From: Picocystis sp. L7
Taxonomy: Eukaryota; Chlorophyta; Picocystophyceae; Picocystales; Picocystaceae
Reading direction: 5' to 3'
Assembly (NCBI GenBank): GCA_020975725.1
Contig: QXJR01000019.1
Location: 372,001-436,000, forward strand
Length of the DNA: 64,000 nucleotides
The translations under genes were made by a program, and so were the position numbers. Below are positions 29,622 to 39,366 of the stretch, piece by piece (the stretch's first letter is position 1; the number at the start of each line of letters is the position of its first letter). A model generated the notes under the pieces. That model saw nothing but the letters and a program-made list of their open reading frames with translations. It was not told the DNA's origin and did not search any database.

Positions 29622-32275
29622 TTATCGCTTGCTCTTTCCTGCATACTTGGACAGAATTCGTGCCGCATGCTTTGCCTTGCTACCCTCCTTTGAATGGGCA
29701 AGCTGAGCTGCCATGGCATCGATCTCGAGGGCTTTGATTTTGTGTCTGCAAACCTCGTAAGCAGCCAGGTTTCCCAAAGAAAACAAGGCCACGGAAGAAG
29801 CTCCGGAATCTTCACCAAACGCTGTGGCACATAGGGCATCCACCGCGCCCGATTTTACGAGTTCCTCACACAAGAGCCCACCATTGCGCGCGAAGTTTCC
29901 GAGTGCTCCAGCAGCATTCGCCCGGGCTTTGATGCTCTCTTTGTCATCATCCTCCCGCTGCAAAAGATCAATCAACAGGGGTATGGCATCTTTCAGGGCC
30001 ACATAAAGCATGTGGTTGTGGAAAGCAGCATTGCCCAATGCAAAGCTGGCAAATTTGCGCGCAGTGCCATCTTCGTCTCTCAGGAGATTGACGAGTAGGG
30101 ACAAGAGAGTGGTTGCTGCTGGCCTGCTCCTTGCATCCACTCCTTCAAGTTCCTGGGACAAAGGAGCTTGCTCCCAGATGTTTTGATTGCTCATTTGGAC
30201 CAAAGGTTCCACCAGCGGTTCGTAGAACGCAGCAGTGTGCCTGCACAAATTTCCCACCAGATGCGCGGCTCGTCCCCTTACGACCGGGCTCTTGTGACTC
30301 AGTAGCTCCCCTAGCACTTGAGGCATGGTCTTTTCCATAAAGCAATTCACAAAGGTGGACTCCCCCCGTACAAGCTGGCTGTAGACCAAAAGGACATCGC
30401 ATGCAACTGGCGGAGAATTGGAACGGTGCAGAAGGGATTGCAGGTGATGTGGATCCCTTGCTGGTGAGTCTGGTAGGCTCATCTGCTCCGCTAGTGCCGG
30501 GGACTCCAGCACAAATCTGACTAGCAAAGAAGAAGACGTCCTGAGTACAGAATTCAAAGCAGCTGGAGGAGCCTCGGTGGAGCTTGGTGTACGTGCCCAC
30601 ACTTTCTTTGCGATGATGGAAGAGAATTCAAAGAGCCTTGTGGCCGCTGAACCATATGCAAGTATTTCTGACACATCCTCTGACCTATTGTCCAGTAAGC
30701 AGACCATTGCGCCCAAGCAGAAGCGAACAGTCCTCACCCTTACACTACTTGCCTCTTCGCTGTGGGATAAGGTGCATACAAGATCGAGGAGTCCAAGCAC
30801 CAAAGGCTCCAAGTGAACCTCTGTACGGTCTTTGAGGGATGTGGCTGCCGTCTCAACTGTTGGAAGCACTGATCCCATGGCGGGGTCGGCCAGTTCTGCT
30901 CTACACCCGTCCACAATGCATCCTAGCCAGGCGCCGAGCCCATCGATGTGCAATGGTTGGATGTTCTCTCTGCCAGGCCTATCCCCACTCCTTGTGCTTG
31001 TCTGAAGGTCAGAGGCACAGGCAGTCAACTGGCTTGTTTCTTGATACTCCGATCCTGAACGCACCCCTCTCTCGCATGCCTTCTCTGACCCCATGGAGGA
31101 ATGGCAGGTCGATAGACCATCTGCTTCTTTGGTGCTTTGAGTCTTCCTGGGAGGGTTACCATTCCTCTCTTTGAGTGTACCCCGATGTTGTCTGCATTCG
31201 CTGGTGGTAACTTTCTGCCCTGCTTCCTGCTCAGTGTGTGGCGGATCTGGGCGGCTGCTTGCAACGCTTTGTTCAACCATGGTTTCGAGAGTAGAAGAGC
31301 GCGATGATGAGCAGCGGAGCGTGGAAGATGTCCTCTGACTATTTGCTGATGTCTGCTGTGAGGAACCCAATGAGGCCGATCGAGGCGTCCTGGCTTGGGC
31401 TTGCTTTTCCTCCTCTGTGTCGGCAATGAAAGGGTGTCGAAGCAGATCTGGCCATGAGAGACGTTCCCCTGGAACCTTGTGCAGCAAGCCCGACAAGAAG
31501 TTCTGGAATTCCGGGGATATCCTCTCAGGAAACTCCACAGGTGACTTGACTATCTGATTGATCAACTTGTAGATGCTGTTGGTGTAGAACGGGGGGACTC
31601 CGAAATACAGCTCGTACAGGATCACGCCTAGACTCCAAAGGTCCACATTGTGGTTGTAAGCTTGTTCCTGGACTAGCTCCGGTGCCATGTACAAGGGGGT
31701 TCCCTTGATTGAGTGTAACATGAGTGTGGACGGCGACATGGCGCTTGCAAAACCGAAATCGCACAGTTTCACGAGTCCTTTACTCCCGATCAATATATTT
31801 TGAGGTTTCATGTCCCTGTGTATGATTCTTTTCCTGTGCAAGTAATCCAGAGCCCTGACCAGTTGCTTGGCTATCTTCCTCACCTGGTCTTCTTTCAGCC
31901 TCCGGTCGTGTTGGAGGACTTCGAAGAGCTCGCCATGTGCAAACTCGGTGACCACGCAGAACTCGGTGGGTGTCTCGAAGGCGTCCAGCATCTCTACGAT
32001 GTTTTCGTGTTTGAGGTTTCTGAGTATCTCTATCTCCTGCCTCAACCCTTCCAGATCCTTCTCGCACTTCCCTTTCTTGGTGATGAACTTCATGGCCGTC
32101 ACCTGTGCACTGTGCTTCTTCCTCGCCTTGTACACCTGTCCGTGCGTCGTTTTTTTCGCCGTGCTTCGCGTCAGCACGTGTCCATCCACCCATTTGCTCT
32201 CTTCTCCGCACCACATCCACGCACCTTTCCGAACGATCCTTCGCCCACGAGGTCGAGCACGCGGTAGCCATCCAT
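29622..32275 (-). CDS. FUSED/TIO-type Ser/Thr kinase with ARM repeats (2 exons)
   Basis: Exon 1 is 32275..32225 (17 codons), exon 2 is 32135..29622; 854 residues. The 89-bp intron GTGCGT...ACAG splits the glycine loop: [18 protein letters not shown]. The kinase is complete: VTAMKF lysine, [26 protein letters not shown] long Ser/Gln-rich linker leads to ARM-like helical repeats at the C-terminus ([25 protein letters not shown]). Plant FUSED (TIO) acts in phragmoplast expansion and the animal/algal form (STK36) in the ciliary central pair. Domain order and kinase text fit this family well; which role applies cannot be told. An ATG further upstream is in the same frame as exon 2 but lacks the glycine loop. 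Confidence 0.9.
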
Positions 32276-32504
32276 CGTGCGCGCAAACGCGAATTGGAAC
32301 CGTCTCGGCTCCCGCCCGTTTCCAACCCCCGAAGAACACAGGGGAACCCTCGACATATCGATATCTTTGGAAGAAAACCATCGAGATCTCCGGCCGGGGG
32401 AGCGTGGGCGAAGCATCGATATCTTTCGAAGAAAGATATCGAGATCTTGGAAGGAAGGGAGGACAGTGGAGGTGTTGAGGATGGTGGGACGTGGAAGGAA
32501 TCAT
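32276..32504. promoter_or_regulatory. FUSED-type kinase promoter with ATATCGATATC elements
   Basis: The 229-bp gap behind the AP mu gene. It contains ATCGATATCTTTGG near 32357, ATCGAGATCT at 32380-32389, a 12-bp inverted repeat TCGATATCTTTC-GAA-GAAAGATATCGA at 32416-32442, and ATCGAGATCT again at 32438-32447. All are 80 to 172 bp upstream of the ATG at 32275. Confidence 0.65.
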
Positions 32505-33848
32505 TCAACGGATGCGGATGTGGTAGTCCCCAGCCAAAGTCATGTATCGCACCCATTTCTGAGGGACGTAATTGCTCTGCTCGGTGACCCGAAGGAAACG
32601 CACACGGACACCACTCGCCGTGTACATGGGAATCTGAAACTGCATGCGAATCGGTGGCTTCTCCCATGCCTTCTCCTCCACTGTACTTACCATATCCACA
32701 GAAGAAGTGAGACGATACTCTTCCCCACCAGTCATCTCCGGGATCTTCCATCGAATGTACCCGTCGGATAGCTTCAACTTGGCCTTGCCGTGGCTCGTGT
32801 GGGGAGCTGCCCTGGCAGTTGTCGAGGGAACTGGCAGCAAAAGTACCACCTTGAAAGCAGAAAGATCCTGTGTAAACATGGCTCGAACAGTAACGTGGTA
32901 CTCCCCTCTTGTCCTACCCTGCTGAGTGTAAATCGGAATGACCCGGAACGGGGTCTCAATGTGGCTTGTCTGAGTGTAGTGCAGAAGATCGAACTCTCCG
33001 TCTGGTGGGATGAAACAGATCTCCTTGTCTTCCTCGTAATTTCGAAGGCGCACGGCCTGGTGAAACCTGAGACTGTCCAACTTTACTTGCGATCGGATCG
33101 TTTGATGGCCCATGGAAGAATGAAGGGAAGGGCTCATGAGTCCAGGGGACGTGGATCCATCCACCGATAGCTTGTCATTCAGCCCAATTTTGCATTCTGG
33201 CATACCAGACAGCAAACAATTCATCTTCACCACCCCGGCAACTTCCCCCGACAGCATTTCTCCGGATGGAGACAACAGGGCAGACACTTTCTCGACGCAG
33301 TCGAGGTACACTTCATTTCTCCTGTATACGAGTCCCGTCTTACGCCAAGGCACGGCTCCTGTTGCAGCAGCTGCTGCCCGCATTTGTCTCTCTCTCAGTT
33401 TCTCTTTTTTCCTGTCGTCCGTGGGAATGGATTTCTCAAACACGTACTGCTTCAAGATGTCCGCTTCCAGCATTTGCGGGTACCCAAAGTCCATGGCTTC
33501 GTCCAGAACAGAGAGCACCAGCGTCAGCTTCTCCCGTATTTTGTCTGCTTTGAGCTCATCGTGGTGGCTGTAGGACTTGAGAACCTCTAAGATCTGCTCG
33601 AGGAACTCGAGCGCAAGGCTGCAGTTGGCGTCCCATCTGCTTGCGGCGAAGGCATACACCTCCTTGGACTTGGTGAACACGAAGTTGACATCACCGAGCT
33701 GCACTAGAGGAGGCATGTCCGCCGCATCTCCGGTTCGAAACACGTTGTCGCAGAACTCTCGCACACGTTCCATGGAGACCTCGCCTCGGTAGTCCTTCAC
33801 GGCCAGCACCCGTCCGCTCCCGTCCGCGAATCCAACCAGGCTGATCAT
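32505..33848 (-). CDS. Adaptor protein complex mu subunit (AP-2 mu or AP-1 mu)
   Basis: 447 residues, single exon. The N-terminal longin-like domain (MISLVGFADGSG to MDFGYPQMLEADILKQYV) and the C-terminal mu homology domain (VPWRKTGLVYRRNEVYLD, LSGMPECKIGLNDKL, IPPDGEFDLLHYTQ, GRTRGEYHVTVRAMF, SGVRVRFLRVTE, WVRYMTLAGDYHIRIR) are complete. Mu subunits bind YxxPhi sorting signals in clathrin coats. Details in the second half (VRFLRVTE, GRTR) lean to AP-2 mu, but some stretches fit AP-1, so the complex is not settled. The stop is 229 bp ahead of the kinase start on the same strand. Confidence 0.9.
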   Translation of the reverse strand: MISLVGFADGSGRVLAVKDYRGEVSMERVREFCDNVFRTGDAADMPPLVQLGDVNFVFTKSKEVYAFAASRWDANCSLALEFLEQILEVLKSYSHHDELKADKIREKLTLVLSVLDEAMDFGYPQMLEADILKQYVFEKSIPTDDRKKEKLRERQMRAAAAATGAVPWRKTGLVYRRNEVYLDCVEKVSALLSPSGEMLSGEVAGVVKMNCLLSGMPECKIGLNDKLSVDGSTSPGLMSPSLHSSMGHQTIRSQVKLDSLRFHQAVRLRNYEEDKEICFIPPDGEFDLLHYTQTSHIETPFRVIPIYTQQGRTRGEYHVTVRAMFTQDLSAFKVVLLLPVPSTTARAAPHTSHGKAKLKLSDGYIRWKIPEMTGGEEYRLTSSVDMVSTVEEKAWEKPPIRMQFQIPMYTASGVRVRFLRVTEQSNYVPQKWVRYMTLAGDYHIRIR

Positions 33849-35148
33849 GGTGGCACCTGCACCCTTTTCTAAGACCTTCTCCTACCCTTTTTCGCGTGTG
33901 CGTTCGATGCAGAAGCGCGTCGAAGCGACGCCTTTCGACGTCGTCGACGTTCGATTCGATTCGGGTTTTCGTTTTGTCGATTCCCATCGAAAGGGATCGA
34001 CCGTCCCGATCGAGAAGGAAATCGATGTCCGTGGGAAAGGGAAGGCTTCCCGATCAAGGGGCACGTTCTGAAAGGGACCGTGGAGGTTCCCAGGACGGTG
34101 TCACGGATGGTGGAGACGTCGAACCAAGGAAGCGAAGCTTTTGGTCCTCGTCCACGGATAGACGCACCGATGGGTTCCATCGCCAGGACCTGGACAACAG
34201 CATCCCGCGGTGGGAACGTCAATGACGCACGTTGACGGTGATGCAGGGTCGGCCCACCGGTGGTAGTGGAGACCTGAGCTGTACCACAACACCAGGTCCT
34301 ACGTGCATTGGCCCTCTTTCGCCTGCCCGTGAACGGCCGTTTCTTCTACAACGCTCCCAGCCGTCCTTCGAGAGACACCGGAGGATCGCATTTACCGAAA
34401 GGCACATCTCCTGGCACACTGTCGTCCATGCGAGGGAAGAGCACCAAGCCACGTTCGGATCCATTCCAAGGACGCAACGCCCTGTCCGGGAGGCTCCTCG
34501 ACCGGAACGGCTCCACCAGGCACAGCCGCGTCCACCTTTATGGATCACCTCGCCGTTTGCAGCGATCGTCCTGCCGCGGAAGGGGACGCAGAAGCAGCAG
34601 CATTGTGGCGTTCCACAGATGGACGTGTCGCACGTGCCACGTGGCGCGGACGTTCAAGTGTCGGAGTTGAGGTGGCGCATCCGAAGGGCACGAATCTCGC
34701 AACGCCCGACGAGGAAAGGATGCCCTCGTGGGAAGGTCAGGGGGTGCCAGGTCGGCATCCTCTGCGCGATCCCTCCACTTCCGTCTCCACCGCGCGGGGT
34801 TCCTCGCACGACCATGGACCTTCGTTCCTTCGTTCATCCCAGAACTTTACCACCTTTTCCATCCCTATGCACGTTTCTCGCGGAGGACCTTTTCCTGCTT
34901 CTTCTCCTCGAACAGTCCGGGGCGTCTTCCCTTTCAGACCGGGATCGACCCTGGGTCAGTGGGGGGATGGAACCTGGGTGGTGGGTGCTTTCCACCTGTC
35001 GGGTAGCCACGTGCGCTTTCCAAAGCGCAAGACCATCGTGTCGAACTCCGCCACCACAACTGCGCTTCGCGACGCATTGCACCTCCAAACACGCCACCAG
35101 GGACCGCCCACGTGCACCCGAGGATCCGACGAGACAAGGGAGAACACC
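33849..35148. promoter_or_regulatory. Divergent region between AP mu and MLRQ-like genes
   Basis: 1.3 kb without a convincing gene. GGGATCGACC occurs at 33993-34002 (near an inverted CGATCGAG) and again at 34941-34950. The AP-proximal part is rich in TCGA words. Long overlapping frames on both strands (for example + 34232-35239, minus 34834-35532) have no recognisable domains and look like effects of high GC. An extra exon of the MLRQ-like gene cannot be excluded. Confidence 0.45.
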
Positions 35149-35475
35149 ATGGTCTTTCGCAGGCTGCTCCAGGACCTCTCCCACGACAAAGAAATCATCC
35201 CCCTGCTCAGCATGGTGGGGGTGGCCTTGTCGGCCATGACGTACACGATGTATCGCACCGCAACGAAAAACCCAGATGTGCGATTCATCAAGGGCGAGAG
35301 AAGTGAAGGACTCTGGGAGGACGAAAAGTCCAAGATCGAAGGGGACAACTGGCAAAGGACGTCGTTCTTCTACAGGGCGTCCCAGAAGTCGAGACCGGAA
35401 GTGTTCCCTTCGGCAAACAACGCTTTCGGTGGAAAACCAGTGAACGAGAGGCCCGAGGCACGTGCACAGATGTAG
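35149..35475 (+). CDS. MLRQ/B12D-like small membrane protein
   Basis: 108 residues, ATG at 35149 in a good context (ACACCATGG). After a short N-terminus a single hydrophobic helix (about 18-37, LLSMVGVALSAMTYTMYR) is followed by ATKNPDVRF. This is the layout of NDUFA4/MLRQ and plant B12D proteins, which end the helix with xNP(D/E)VR and sit in the mitochondrial inner membrane near complexes I or IV. The C-terminal tail, about 65 residues, is polar and longer than usual. The stop is 76 bp from the converging UBE2S-like gene. Confidence 0.7.
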   Translation: MVFRRLLQDLSHDKEIIPLLSMVGVALSAMTYTMYRTATKNPDVRFIKGERSEGLWEDEKSKIEGDNWQRTSFFYRASQKSRPEVFPSANNAFGGKPVNERPEARAQM

Positions 35476-35551
35476 AAGGTCGAAGGAAAAACCAGTGTTT
35501 AATGTAGCGCAACCTTCTTGCTTTCCCTCCAAGTTTCCACTCCTTTCGCTC

Positions 35552-36214
35552 TCACAGTCGTTTCAGGCTACTCTTCTTTCGTAGGAGCTTCTTCTTCGGT
35601 GTTCCTGAACCTTCTGCAGCGGTCCCCTCCACACTGGCCCCGGAATCGGATCGTTGAAGCTGTGCATGGACGCTGGTCATAAGCTTAGCATACTTTGCAT
35701 ACCCGTCGTAGTCTTCGAGAAGTTGCCTGGCCGCCTCCTCGTTCAGGGCGGACTCGGGAAACGGTTCAATCAAGAGGCAGCGGATCACCATGAGTATGTG
35801 GCGAAGGTCATGCGTTGCCTGCCAGTCTTTCTTCAAAGTGTTCACACACACCTCTCCAGACTTGGAGATGTTGGGGTGAAAGATCTTCGTCAGGAAGTAG
35901 CCCTTTGGCGGGTTTTGTGGGTAGTCCTGCGGCAACGCAAGCTTTACTTTGAATGTACCACCCTCGTAAGGAGTGTCTGTAGGTCCAGTTATTTCTGCAA
36001 CTATGTCTGCTACGTTGTCCTCGTTGATGAGGATCTGCGTAGGAAAGGGTGACACGTACCCGGGTCAGTCGTGCAGTTCTGTGCTTCGCGTGCACCCACT
36101 CGTTTTGCCGTGGATCTCGCTTACCTTGATGCCTTCGGCAGGTTTGTCTGTCAGGCTTTTCAATTCCTGCAGCAGCTTGTTGATGATTGTGGGGGAGAGG
36201 TTCTCGTTTGTTGC
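35552..36214 (-). CDS. UBE2S: UBE2S-like ubiquitin-conjugating enzyme (partial 5' end)
   Basis: The last two exons are clear: about 36214..36125 and 36034..35552, with a 90-bp intron GTAAGC...ACGCAG. The join reads KPAEGIK|ILINEDNVADIV, as in UBE2S. The catalytic Cys is in SGEVCVNTLKKDW, and PKGYFLTKIFHP and FPESALNEEAARQLLEDYDGY are UBE2S-specific. The C-terminal tail is lysine-rich and ends LKRL, like human UBE2S (ALRRL), whose tail docks on the APC/C. UBE2S extends K11 ubiquitin chains in mitosis. No ATG precedes the first clear residues (NENLSPTIINKLL) in frame, so a short first exon upstream, toward 36290, is likely but not located. Confidence 0.85.
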
Positions 36215-36877
36215 CTTCGGGGTTCGGCAGGCGAACGGTCAGCCACGTCTTCGCGCACGTGACGATGCTGCGAGCTCTCGTTCATCGATCCTCCATCCAT
36301 CCTTGCGATCATTCGGCGGTCTCGAATCTCTCCGGACGATTTCGCGTCCGTCCTTCTCGTCCTCCTTTCCGAGCAGGTGCTCACCATCTTCCTTCTTCTC
36401 GGTACGTCCTACCCACTTCCTTCGTCGTGCGCAAGACGGCCCGTTTTCACTCCTCCCTCTTCGTGGTCTCGTTTCCAGGAACCTCGAGGTTCCTTCCACG
36501 TTTTATTCCCGCCTTTTCCCTGTCCCAGTGCGTGCGTTCTCGGCGCGTTCCAGCGACAGCTCCTTGCACGCGTTCGACCGATGTGTGTCCCTTCCAACGG
36601 GTCTCCCATTTCACAACCCTCCTCGCCTCTCCTCCTGGGGTCACAACCGTGTTCTTCCCTCCCCAACCTTCACAACCCCCACCCGTCACAACGATCGGTT
36701 CCCCGGAGAACGTGTTCGACCCCCGGGCCCTCCCCCCAGTCCGCTTCACAACCGTCTCTTTCCGATGGAGTCACAACTGTCTGCACCCCCTGGATGGGCC
36801 TTGAGGGACACACAGGGAGCCACGCACGTCCAGTTGGATCCATTCGACGTGCGCCGCATCGCACCTCCTCGCTCGAC
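36215..36877. promoter_or_regulatory. Divergent region UBE2S/ClpP with six TCACAAC boxes
   Basis: 663 bp between two divergent genes, probably including the first exon of the UBE2S-like gene near 36215-36290. Six copies of TCACAAC, all on the + strand, occur at 36611, 36641, 36670, 36686, 36746 and 36771; four are TCACAACC. They lie 101 to 267 bp upstream of the ClpP ATG. Confidence 0.6.
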
Positions 36878-38121
36878 ATGCGCACGCTCTCCGCGCCTCA
36901 AATGGCCTCCGTTCGGACCTCCAGGGGTGCAGAAAGACGTCCCGGAGGATCCAGCACGCGACTGACGCGTACCAAGCGCGTGGTGGTGCCTCGCGCGCGT
37001 GCGGAAGGGGAAGGTCCGCCGGCCATCGCGCCCAGGTACGGCCAAGCAGGAAGACGGCGCGCAACGGGACGCGACAGGCGTGGACCAAGGGCCACGTCCA
37101 TGCCAGCGAGGGAAAAGGACGGTCCGGGACCGATAGGACGACACGCACCAATCGTTGGAGAGGACGAGCGATCCTCGACGCGCGCACGAGACGAACCCTA
37201 CGATACCGAAGAGCACCTTGGTCCGACGAAGGCGCATTCCGAGGAGCTCGCGCACCCGTGCGACCCCGACTCCTGGAGCCGCGAACGAGACGTTTGGAAG
37301 GGCGTGGACATGGACACGGAGCGTTTGGAATCGAACGGGATGGCGAAGGGAAGGCGATCCGTGAACGAACCGATGCTGACGTCGTCGACGGTCGCCAACT
37401 TCGCTTGCACGCATGGAACAGGTTGCCAGAGATGAACGGCGATCCCTTTGCGCTCCTCCAGAGAGAACGCATCGTTTTCCTGGGGAGCCAAGTGGACGAC
37501 TTCGTGGCGGACGCAGTCGTCAGCCAGCTCCTCCTGCTGGATGCAATGGACCCGACGAAGGACATCAAGCTCTTCATCAACTCACCCGGAGGCTCAGTCA
37601 CGGCTGGAATGGGAATCTACGACGCCATGAAAATGTGCAGGGCTGATGTGCAGACGGTGTGCTTCGGACTTGCAGCATCCATGGGCGCCTTCCTGTTGGG
37701 AGCGGGCACAAAGGGCAAACGTTACTCCATGCCCAATGCAAGGATCATGATCCATCAACCTCTGGGAGGTGCTAGTGGGCAGGCTGTAGATATCGAGATC
37801 CAGGCACGTGAAATCATGCATCACAAGACGACACTCAATCAGATCATGTCCGATTACACAGGTCAACCGGTGGAGAAGGTGGAGGAAGATACAGATCGTG
37901 ATAGGTACATGTCCCCATTGGAAGCAAAGGAATACGGTATCATTGATCACATCATTGGTGGAGACGAAGCCGTGTTCCAGGTGGAAGGGGACACGCGTAT
38001 GTTCGGAAAGACCAAGGAAGCGTACATCAGCTGGTGGAAGGAGGCAGAGGAGGACCAGGGCGGTTCTGGGTCTTCCTTCAGGGGAAAGGAGGTCGAGCCC
38101 TTCGATCCCGCAAGAAAGTGA
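36878..38121 (+). CDS. CLPP: ATP-dependent Clp protease proteolytic subunit, plastid (2 exons)
   Basis: Exons 36878..37035 and 37422..38121, 285 residues; the 386-bp intron is GTACGG...AACAG with AG|G forming Arg53. Exon 1 is a basic, Ser/Thr/Arg-rich leader ([17 protein letters not shown]...), a transit peptide; a second ATG is at 36902. The mature part has an intact Ser-His-Asp triad: Ser139 (GLAASMGAF), His164 (MIHQPLGG) and Asp209 (EEDTDRDRY), so this is a ClpP and not a ClpR. It forms tetradecameric rings with ClpC-type unfoldases in the stroma. The C-terminus is extended and acidic ([20 protein letters not shown]). Confidence 0.93.
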
Positions 38122-38304
38122 GCAATCAGGTCTCCAGGACCAAGCTGTCCAGGCGATGGTGTAGTAAACCAGACTTACAGTTCCTCCCGCATTTGAGCAC
38201 GGAGCATTTATTTCTCCTTGGCAGGAGAGCAGGCAAGCACCTATCAGTAACCAAGGACAGCTTCGTGCCTGGTCGGTCAGCCTGCTTCTATTCTTCGTCG
38301 GTCT

Positions 38305-39264
38305 TCAGCGTCCACATGGCCGAAGTCTGCTGTTCCCTTCTCCCCTTTTGTGTTCGTCTTTCCAGTCGTCCCAGTTTCTGGCCTTTCTCCAGGCTTCCTC
38401 ATCGTCGCTGTCCACCTCCTGCGCATCGCCATCGCCTGGTGGCGCCGAGCGCGCTTCGTCCTTTTCCATCATCTCTTTTCTCAACCTTTCCCCATACTCC
38501 TCGACAGATATCGTCGGCAAGCGATGAGACGGACGGAAGACTTCCTCGCGCAAATGACTCGTCCTCGTGCGGAGGGGAATCACAGCCGGCGGCTCAGGAA
38601 GACCGGAGCTCGCGGGCGGTGCGGCTCTGTCCGGCAAATTCTCGGCAAATTCGAGCACTTCGAGCTCTTGCTGATGCATTCGCCTCATACGAACGGCTTG
38701 GATGACCGCGTCTTCGAGTTGAAGAAGCCAGAGTTCTCTCTCGTCCTCGTCCTCGTCTTCGTCCTCCTCGTCCGCGACACGCGCGAGTGTCTTTTTCCGC
38801 ATTTCGATGCCTTCCAGTCTCTCTCGTATCTCCCTTTCCCGCTTGAAAGCTTCAATTTTCCGTTGCCTTGCCGTTTGTGGATCCGTCTGTGCGTCGTCTT
38901 GCCCATCTCCAGCGGCACTTTCGGCCCCACGAACGCCGTAGCTGCGGCAAAGGGACAGGAATTCGTCGATGGCTCGAAGGCTGTCGCTCAATTCACTCTT
39001 TCGATCTCTTTTTTCTCCTTCTCCCGTCTCCTGGAGGGATTCGGCGAGGTAGAAGGGCAGCAGGAAGTACTTGATGTCCTTCGTCGCCACGTCGTCCAGC
39101 TCTTCCTGGGAGGAGAACAGCGCGCTTGCGTCCGCCATGGCCCACGTCCTGCGCAGAAGGGGTACCAGATCCATCTTGGCATCCTTCCTCCCGTCTTTCG
39201 CACGCCTTCGCGTCTCCATCACCTCTCGAAATGCACGTGGAAGCGGTGCCTCCATCGCGTCCAT
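38305..39264 (-). CDS. TAP46: TAP46/IGBP1 (alpha-4), PP2A catalytic-subunit regulator
   Basis: 319 residues from the ATG at 39264 (another at 39255). The conserved helical domain contains DDVATKDIKYFLLPFYLAE, matching TAP46/alpha-4 DLKYLLVPFYLAE. The C-terminus has FRPSHRLPTISVEEYGE and ends NWDDWKDEHKRGEGNSRL, the family-specific WDDWKD(D/E)xxRGxGN tail. The protein binds PP2A-type catalytic subunits downstream of TOR. An acidic stretch (DEEDEDEDEDE) is in the middle. Intronless; 103 bp downstream of the transporter start-side neighbour on the same strand. Confidence 0.93.
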   Translation of the reverse strand: MDAMEAPLPRAFREVMETRRRAKDGRKDAKMDLVPLLRRTWAMADASALFSSQEELDDVATKDIKYFLLPFYLAESLQETGEGEKRDRKSELSDSLRAIDEFLSLCRSYGVRGAESAAGDGQDDAQTDPQTARQRKIEAFKREREIRERLEGIEMRKKTLARVADEEDEDEDEDERELWLLQLEDAVIQAVRMRRMHQQELEVLEFAENLPDRAAPPASSGLPEPPAVIPLRTRTSHLREEVFRPSHRLPTISVEEYGERLRKEMMEKDEARSAPPGDGDAQEVDSDDEEAWRKARNWDDWKDEHKRGEGNSRLRPCGR

Positions 39265-39366
39265 CGCGCGTGCTCGATCCCTTCGATCTCTGTCCAATGG
39301 GTCGTAAACCCTAGCAAGTTAACTGGAAAGGAGGGAGGGGGAAGGGAGAGAGCACGTGGGGTGGAT

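Noticed and set aside
34232-35239. 335-codon + frame between AP mu and MLRQ-like genes
   Set aside because: Overlapping frames of like size exist on both strands, with no domain and biased composition; treated as promoter DNA.
37790-37802. GATATCGAGATC inside ClpP
   Set aside because: It resembles the promoter palindrome but is in conserved coding sequence (VDIEIQ), so it is best explained by the protein.
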